Positions 5,958 to 9,313 of a DNA stretch of 9,313 nucleotides are shown piece by piece. A program made the position numbers and the translations under genes. The stretch comes from Oscillospiraceae bacterium (GTDB lineage Bacteria > Bacillota > Clostridia > Oscillospirales > Oscillospiraceae). The stretch's first letter is position 1; every line of letters starts with the position of its first letter. The stretch is from positions 1 through 9,313 of the forward strand of contig JAEETR010000163.1 of assembly GCA_016286595.1 (NCBI GenBank). Direction: 5' to 3'. The notes under the pieces were generated by a model that saw only the letters and a program-made list of their open reading frames with translations, ran no database searches and had not been told where the DNA came from.

Positions 5958-7319
5958 ATGTATCCTATCGAAGAGAGCAGATGCGTGGAACATCTGGCGG
6001 GACTTGTCAGGTTCCCCACGGTGAGCAACAGCGACGACGAGCTTATGGATTTTGAGCCCTTCTTCGCCATGCACCGATATCTCGAGCAGGCCTATCCTCT
6101 GGTGCACGCCACCCTCGACCGGGAGATCGTGGGCAGGGCCGGGCTGCTGTATCACTGGAAGGGCACCGGCAAAAGCTCCAATCCTCCCCTGCTGTTCATG
6201 GCCCATCAGGACGTGGTGCCCGAGGGCGACCCGAATTCCTGGACCTATCCCCCCTACGAGGGGCGCGTATCCGAGGGGCAGGTGTGGGGCCGCGGTTCCG
6301 GCGACTGCAAGGCCAATATCGTGGCCCAGCTGGAGGCTGTGGAACACCTTATAAGCACGGGCTATCAGCCGGATTTCGACGTGTATCTGGCCTACGGCTA
6401 CAACGAGGAGGTGGGCTCCGGCAAGGGCGAGGGCTCCAGCGCCTATATGATCTCCCATCTGCTGGAGGACCGGGGCGTCCGTCTGGGCGGCGTGCTTGAC
6501 GAGGGCAGCGGCCTTCATCTCGATACGGGCATCGACCCTCCCAGATACGTATGCAGCATAACTCTGGGCGAGAAGGGTTACGCCGACTATGAGATATCCC
6601 GCAGCGACCCGGGCGGACATTCCAGCGCACCGGGCAAGAAGGGCGGACTGTACTACATAGCCAAGGCCATCGAAGCCATCGAGGAAAACCCCTTCCACTA
6701 CCGGCTCACTCCGGTGATGGTCGATAAGTACAAGGCGCTGGCGCCCCTGTACAAGGACGAAAAGATGCGCCGCGTCTTCTCCGACCTGGAGGCCAACTGG
6801 GAGGAGGCCGTGCCCATCATCGACGCCGATCGGCAGTTGGCAGCCATGTTCCACACCACCATGGCCGTGACCATGGCCTCCGGCTCAGCCAAGGAGAACA
6901 TCCTGCCGGAGAGAGCGTCCATAAACGTGAACGTGCGTCTTTTGGACGGCGACACCCTGGAGGACGCCCAGAAGCATCTTGAGAGCATAGTTCCGGCGGA
7001 GTGCCGGGTGCGGCTGGTGCGGGGCAACGAGGCGTCCCCCACCTCGGTGTACGAGGGCAGGTTCAAGGATCTCATCGTGGACATCTGCCGGGAGCGCAGC
7101 AGCGGCGATATGCTGACGGTGCCGGGCATCATGGCCGGCGGCACCGACGCAAAGTACATGTACAACATCTGCGACCACGTGTACCGTTTCTCCTCCTTCA
7201 TAAGCCGGGGAGAACCCGGCGGCGGCGCCCATCAGGCCAACGAGAGCATGAGCATAGCCCAGCTGGTCAGCGGCCCGGAGTTCTACATCCAGCTGATAAA
7301 GCGGTACGGAACGGCGTGA
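5958..7319 (+). CDS. M20 family metallohydrolase, carboxypeptidase S/PM20D1-like
   Basis: A 453-residue dizinc hydrolase of the M20 (ArgE/DapE/ACY1/CPG2) family. Visible active-site residues: His83 and Asp85 in MAHQDVVP, bridging Asp116 in GRGSGDCK, catalytic Glu150 and metal ligand Glu151 in YNEEVG, Asp181 in LDEGSG, and His425 in GGGAHQANES. The HSSAPG segment (221-226) marks the inserted dimerisation domain, about 205-325. The wording of several blocks (AHQDVVP, WTYPPYEG, GRGSGD, EEVGSGKG, LDEGSG, EKGYAD, GHSSAP, TMA) is close to yeast Cps1 and human PM20D1, which act on peptides with hydrophobic tails and on N-acyl amino acids. No signal peptide or membrane segment is seen, so it is probably cytoplasmic. 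It is monocistronic, with its own terminator, and divergent from the esterase operon. An amidohydrolase role is well supported; the precise substrate is inference. Confidence 0.93.
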   Translation: MYPIEESRCVEHLAGLVRFPTVSNSDDELMDFEPFFAMHRYLEQAYPLVHATLDREIVGRAGLLYHWKGTGKSSNPPLLFMAHQDVVPEGDPNSWTYPPYEGRVSEGQVWGRGSGDCKANIVAQLEAVEHLISTGYQPDFDVYLAYGYNEEVGSGKGEGSSAYMISHLLEDRGVRLGGVLDEGSGLHLDTGIDPPRYVCSITLGEKGYADYEISRSDPGGHSSAPGKKGGLYYIAKAIEAIEENPFHYRLTPVMVDKYKALAPLYKDEKMRRVFSDLEANWEEAVPIIDADRQLAAMFHTTMAVTMASGSAKENILPERASINVNVRLLDGDTLEDAQKHLESIVPAECRVRLVRGNEASPTSVYEGRFKDLIVDICRERSSGDMLTVPGIMAGGTDAKYMYNICDHVYRFSSFISRGEPGGGAHQANESMSIAQLVSGPEFYIQLIKRYGTA

Positions 7320-7321
7320 GA

Positions 7322-7336
7322 ACGGCTCAAAGCCGT
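7322..7336 (+). repeat. Small hairpin directly after the M20 stop codon
   Basis: ACGGCT, loop CAA, AGCCGT: a 6-bp stem starting three bases after the stop codon. It lacks a T-run, so it is more likely an mRNA end-stabilising or pausing element than a terminator. Confidence 0.45.
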
Positions 7337-7354
7337 CCGCCGCACTGTTTGTGC

Positions 7355-7392
7355 AAAAAAGGGACGCGCTCAACGCGCGTCCCTCTTTTTTT
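7355..7392 (+). terminator. Intrinsic terminator of the M20 peptidase gene
   Basis: GGGACGCGC (7361-7369), 5-base loop, GCGCGTCCC (7375-7383), followed by TCTTTTTTT. A run of six A before the stem makes it able to act on the opposite strand too, where it would be a second stop after the tRNA. Confidence 0.88.
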
Positions 7393-7411
7393 GCCCCCCG
7401 AAACGAAACCG

Positions 7412-7432
7412 GCGCCGGGCCATGCCCGGTGC
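7412..7432. repeat. GC-rich hairpin between the two terminators
   Basis: Arms 7412-7420 and 7424-7432 pair over nine positions with one G-T wobble around a 3-base loop (core CCGGGC-CAT-GCCCGG). No T-run follows on either strand. It lies between the peptidase terminator and the tRNA terminator. Confidence 0.5.
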
Positions 7433-7435
7433 AAT

Positions 7436-7475
7436 CCAACAATAAAGGCAGCCTTACGGCTGCCTTTATTGTTGG
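7436..7475 (-). terminator. Long perfect hairpin at the tRNA 3' end, probable tRNA terminator
   Basis: Perfect 18-bp inverted repeat (arms 7436-7453 and 7458-7475, 4-base loop). Its core, AAAGGCAGCC and GGCTGCCTTT followed by ATTGTTGG, reads as an intrinsic terminator for the tRNA on the minus strand. The tRNA-proximal arm begins with the encoded CCA of the tRNA (7473-7475), so hairpin and mature tRNA share three bases. Confidence 0.75.
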
Positions 7476-7546
7476 AGCGGGGTACGGGAATCGAACCCGC
7501 CTCCTAAGCTTGGGAAGCTCATGTACTACCGATGTACTAACCCCGC
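7473..7546 (-). tRNA. tRNA-Gly(CCC)
   Basis: The 74-nt minus-strand sequence folds fully by hand: acceptor stem GCGGGGT/ACCCCGC, D stem GTAC/GTAC with GG in the loop, anticodon stem TGAGC/GCTTA with loop TTCCCAA, a 4-base variable loop, T stem GCGGG/CCCGT with loop TTCGATT, discriminator T and encoded CCA. The anticodon CCC (7512-7514) reads GGG glycine codons only, which fits a GC-rich genome that carries a separate isoacceptor for other glycine codons. It stands alone, with its own promoter and a terminator directly attached, not in a tRNA cluster. Confidence 0.95.
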
Positions 7547-7564
7547 CCGTTCTGTCGTGGCGCT

Positions 7565-7593
7565 ATTATAGCAGAAACGGCATGGGATTTCAA
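7565..7593 (-). promoter_or_regulatory. Strong sigma-A promoter of tRNA-Gly
   Basis: TTGAAA (7588-7593), 17-base spacer, TATAAT (7565-7570, perfect consensus), about 12 bases upstream of the expected transcript start and 19 bases before the mature tRNA 5' end. This is the best promoter in the window, as expected for a tRNA gene. Confidence 0.88.
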
Positions 7594-7619
7594 GGGGAAA
7601 CGGGGCGGCCTTTTCCCCT
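7593..7619. repeat. 8-bp inverted repeat between divergent tRNA-Gly and D,D-carboxypeptidase genes
   Basis: AGGGGAAA (7593-7600), 11 bases, TTTCCCCT (7612-7619). It abuts the tRNA -35 box and has no T-run of terminator type, so a protein binding site is as likely as an RNA hairpin. The rest of 7547-7677 shows only the tRNA promoter and a weak promoter-like TATTAT at 7644-7649 for the plus-strand gene. Confidence 0.45.
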
Positions 7620-7664
7620 CTTCTAAATCCGCCGGGCGCCTCATATTATTCGGACAAGGACGAT

Positions 7665-7671
7665 AAGGAGG
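7665..7671 (+). promoter_or_regulatory. Ribosome binding site of the D,D-carboxypeptidase
   Basis: AAGGAGG with a 6-base gap to the ATG at 7678. It selects this start, which also gives a complete signal peptide. Confidence 0.8.
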
Positions 7672-7677
7672 TTCCCT

Positions 7678-8901
7678 ATGACGCTACGCAGATCTCTTGC
7701 CGCCGCGCTGGCGGTTTTTTCCCTCATCTCCCTGCCCGCCGGGGCCGTCACCTCCTCCCAGCAGGCGGCGCTGGACGCGGCGGAGATAGACGAGTCCGTG
7801 TTTCTTGACGGCGACATCGCCATAACAGCCGACGCCCTGACCGTTGACGCCCCCTCCGCTATCCTTATGGAGCGGGAGACGGGCACGGTCATCTGGGAGA
7901 AGAACGCCGACGAGCGGCTGCGGCCCGCCAGCGTGACGAAGGTGATGACCATGCTGCTCATAGCCGAGGCTGTGGACAGCGGCACCCTCAGTCTCGACGA
8001 GCCCGTGAGCGTGTCGGCCCGGGCCGCCGGCATGGGCGGAAGTCAGGTGTTCCTTTCAGAGGGTGAGACGCTGAGCGCGGGCGAGATGCTCAAGTGCATC
8101 GCCGTTTCCTCCGCCAACGACGCGGCGGTGGCCATGGCGGAGCATATGGCCGGAACGGAGGACGCCTTCGTGTCCATGATGAACCGGCGGGCGGCGGAGC
8201 TGGGCATGGAAAACACGGCCTTCACCAACTGCACGGGTCTTTTCGACGACCCCGCCCATCTCACCACCGCCAGAGACATAGCCGTGATGTCCCGGGAGCT
8301 GGCCGCCCACCGATGGGTGCGGGAGTACACGACCATCTGGACCGACTCCATCCGCGGCGGCTCCTTCGGCCTTACCAACACCAACAAGCTCATACGCTAC
8401 TACAGCGGCGCCACGGGGCTTAAAACGGGCTTCACCTCGGCGGCGGGTTACTGCCTTGCCGCCACAGCGGAGAGGGATGGCGTGGAGTATATCGCCGTGG
8501 TGATGCGGTGCGGCACCTCCGCCCAGCGGTTCGACAGTGCGAAAACGCTGCTGAGCTTCGCCTTCGCCAACTATACGCTGCTGCCCGTGACCGCCGGGGA
8601 GGCGCTGCCGCCCATACCGGTAAGGCTGGGGCGGGAGGGCTTCGTCCAGCCCGTGATGGCCGAGGGCGTATCGGTGCTGGTGCGCCGCACGTCCGTGCCG
8701 GATATAGAGCGGACGCTGGAGCTGGCATCCTCCCTGACGGCTCCGGTATCCGCGGGACAGGAGATAGGCCGGCTGACGTTCCGCGCGGACGGGACGGAGC
8801 TGATCTCCCTGCCCGTGACGGCGGACGCCGCGGTGGAACGGGCCGGGTGGGGCGACATATTCTCCCGGATCACGGCGTTTTTCTTCTTCGGCGGCAGGTA
8901 G
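7678..8901 (+). CDS. D-alanyl-D-alanine carboxypeptidase, S11 family (DacF/PBP5-like)
   Basis: A 407-residue low-molecular-weight penicillin-binding protein that removes the terminal D-Ala from peptidoglycan pentapeptides on the outer face of the membrane, limiting cross-linking. Residues 1-23 are a Sec signal peptide (MTLRR, hydrophobic core, cleavage after AGA). The three active-site motifs are present: Ser85-x-x-Lys88 (SVTK), Ser145-Ala-Asn147 (SAN) and Lys249-Thr-Gly251 (KTG). Residues about 305-385 match the size and beta character of the PBP5 C-terminal domain. The last 18 residues, with GWGDIFSRITAFFFF, fit the amphipathic membrane-anchoring helix of this family. Length is usual. It is divergent from the tRNA and appears monocistronic; no sporulation genes (spoIIA) follow, so a dacF symbol is not assigned. 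No convincing terminator is seen after it. Confidence 0.94.
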   Translation: MTLRRSLAAALAVFSLISLPAGAVTSSQQAALDAAEIDESVFLDGDIAITADALTVDAPSAILMERETGTVIWEKNADERLRPASVTKVMTMLLIAEAVDSGTLSLDEPVSVSARAAGMGGSQVFLSEGETLSAGEMLKCIAVSSANDAAVAMAEHMAGTEDAFVSMMNRRAAELGMENTAFTNCTGLFDDPAHLTTARDIAVMSRELAAHRWVREYTTIWTDSIRGGSFGLTNTNKLIRYYSGATGLKTGFTSAAGYCLAATAERDGVEYIAVVMRCGTSAQRFDSAKTLLSFAFANYTLLPVTAGEALPPIPVRLGREGFVQPVMAEGVSVLVRRTSVPDIERTLELASSLTAPVSAGQEIGRLTFRADGTELISLPVTADAAVERAGWGDIFSRITAFFFFGGR

Positions 8902-8966
8902 ACGCCGGGCCGCCTCCTGCGCCCGTATCCCGTCTCCAAAAAAAACGCTTTTCCTCCGATTATCGG

Positions 8967-8995
8967 TTGAAGTCGGCGGGAGAAAATGATAAGAT
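8967..8995 (+). promoter_or_regulatory. Sigma-A promoter of the P-loop protein gene
   Basis: TTGAAG (8967-8972), 17-base spacer, TAAGAT (8990-8995), 30 bases before the ATG at 9026. It indicates that the gene is transcribed independently of the upstream carboxypeptidase. Confidence 0.78.
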
Positions 8996-9025
8996 ATATA
9001 CATCAAATGAAAAGGGGTGGTCAGC

Positions 9026-9313
9026 ATGGTCAACGTCATCATGGGACTCAAGGGCTCGGGAAAGACGAAGCGGCTAATCGACCTGGTAACGGAGGCGGCT
9101 TCCAGGGAGATCGGAAACGTCGTGTGTATCGAGAAGGGCACTACTCTCACCTTTGACATCCCCCACAGCGTCAGGCTCATCTTTGCTCCCAACTATGACT
9201 TCGGCAACGGCTACGAGTACCTCAAGGGCTTCATCAGCGGCCTTCACGCCGGAAATTACGACATAACCCAGATATTCATTGACGGCCTTTTCCAGATCGC
9301 CGGCACCGATTCC
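9026..9313 (+). CDS. P-loop nucleotide-binding protein (3' end outside window)
   Basis: The first 96 residues of a protein with a Walker A motif GLKGSGKT at residues 7-14 right at the N-terminus and a possible Walker B strand IFIDG at 83-87. This identifies a small ATP-binding protein of the P-loop NTPase superfamily. Short proteins of this form are common in Clostridia, usually unnamed or loosely annotated as PilT-like, but I cannot place it in a precise family. No signal peptide is seen. The start is supported by the AGGGGTGG element five bases upstream and by the promoter at 8967-8995. The rest of the gene lies beyond the window. Confidence 0.8.
   Translation, partial: MVNVIMGLKGSGKTKRLIDLVTEAASREIGNVVCIEKGTTLTFDIPHSVRLIFAPNYDFGNGYEYLKGFISGLHAGNYDITQIFIDGLFQIAGTDS

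Noticed and set aside
5928..6854. A 308-codon minus-strand open frame opposite the M20 peptidase
   Set aside because: It is antisense to a gene with all catalytic motifs; composition is that of an antisense shadow and no domain is recognisable.
7473..7546. tRNA-Gly as an integration site of a mobile element
   Set aside because: No integrase, no direct repeat of the tRNA 3' end in the window, and neighbours on both sides are housekeeping or metabolic genes of similar composition.
8902..8966. A terminator after the D,D-carboxypeptidase
   Set aside because: Only short GC pairings and an eight-base A-run are visible; there is no stem followed by a T-run on the plus strand.
8056..9192. A 378-codon minus-strand open frame opposite the D,D-carboxypeptidase and P-loop genes
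   Set aside because: It crosses two plus-strand genes and the promoter between them, and has no recognisable motif.

Overview
The window looks like an ordinary chromosomal segment of a GC-rich member of the Bacillota, most likely class Clostridia (Oscillospirales-like). The reasons are AGGAGG-type ribosome binding sites on nearly every gene, sigma-A type promoters, a DacF-like sporulation-era D,D-carboxypeptidase, a Clostridia-style lipoprotein and a strong GC bias at third codon positions. The taxonomic call is inference from style, not from a marker gene.

Layout. (i) Positions 1-2352, minus strand: a well-formed promoter drives a sugar-phosphate nucleotidyltransferase-like gene, followed 29 bp later by a secreted lipoprotein (RsiV/DUF3298-like domain plus an EF-hand-like loop) that runs off the left edge. 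(ii) Positions 2368-5779, minus strand: a promoter, two tandem paralogous type-B carboxylesterases and an intrinsic terminator form a complete two-gene transcription unit. (iii) Positions 5692-5957: a 266-bp divergent intergenic region with competing GC-rich hairpins. (iv) Positions 5958-7383, plus strand: an M20 metallopeptidase of the yeast Cps1/human PM20D1 type with its own terminator. (v) Positions 7412-7593, minus strand: a tRNA-Gly(CCC) with a consensus promoter and a long terminator hairpin. (vi) Positions 7678-8901, plus strand: a D-alanyl-D-alanine carboxypeptidase of peptidoglycan maturation. (vii) Positions 8967-9313, plus strand: a promoter and the start of a small P-loop ATPase gene.

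How the genes may work together. The two esterases and the divergent M20 hydrolase could form a small catabolic set that cleaves ester and amide bonds of acylated small molecules; this rests only on adjacency and family membership. The nucleotidyltransferase/lipoprotein pair and the D,D-carboxypeptidase both point to the cell envelope but are not linked by sequence evidence. I see no mobile element, CRISPR array, phage gene or defence system. The points most worth a second look are the esterase pair with an unusual nucleophile elbow, the PM20D1-like hydrolase, the repeat-rich nucleotidyltransferase promoter, and the run of hairpins whose last arm includes the tRNA CCA end.
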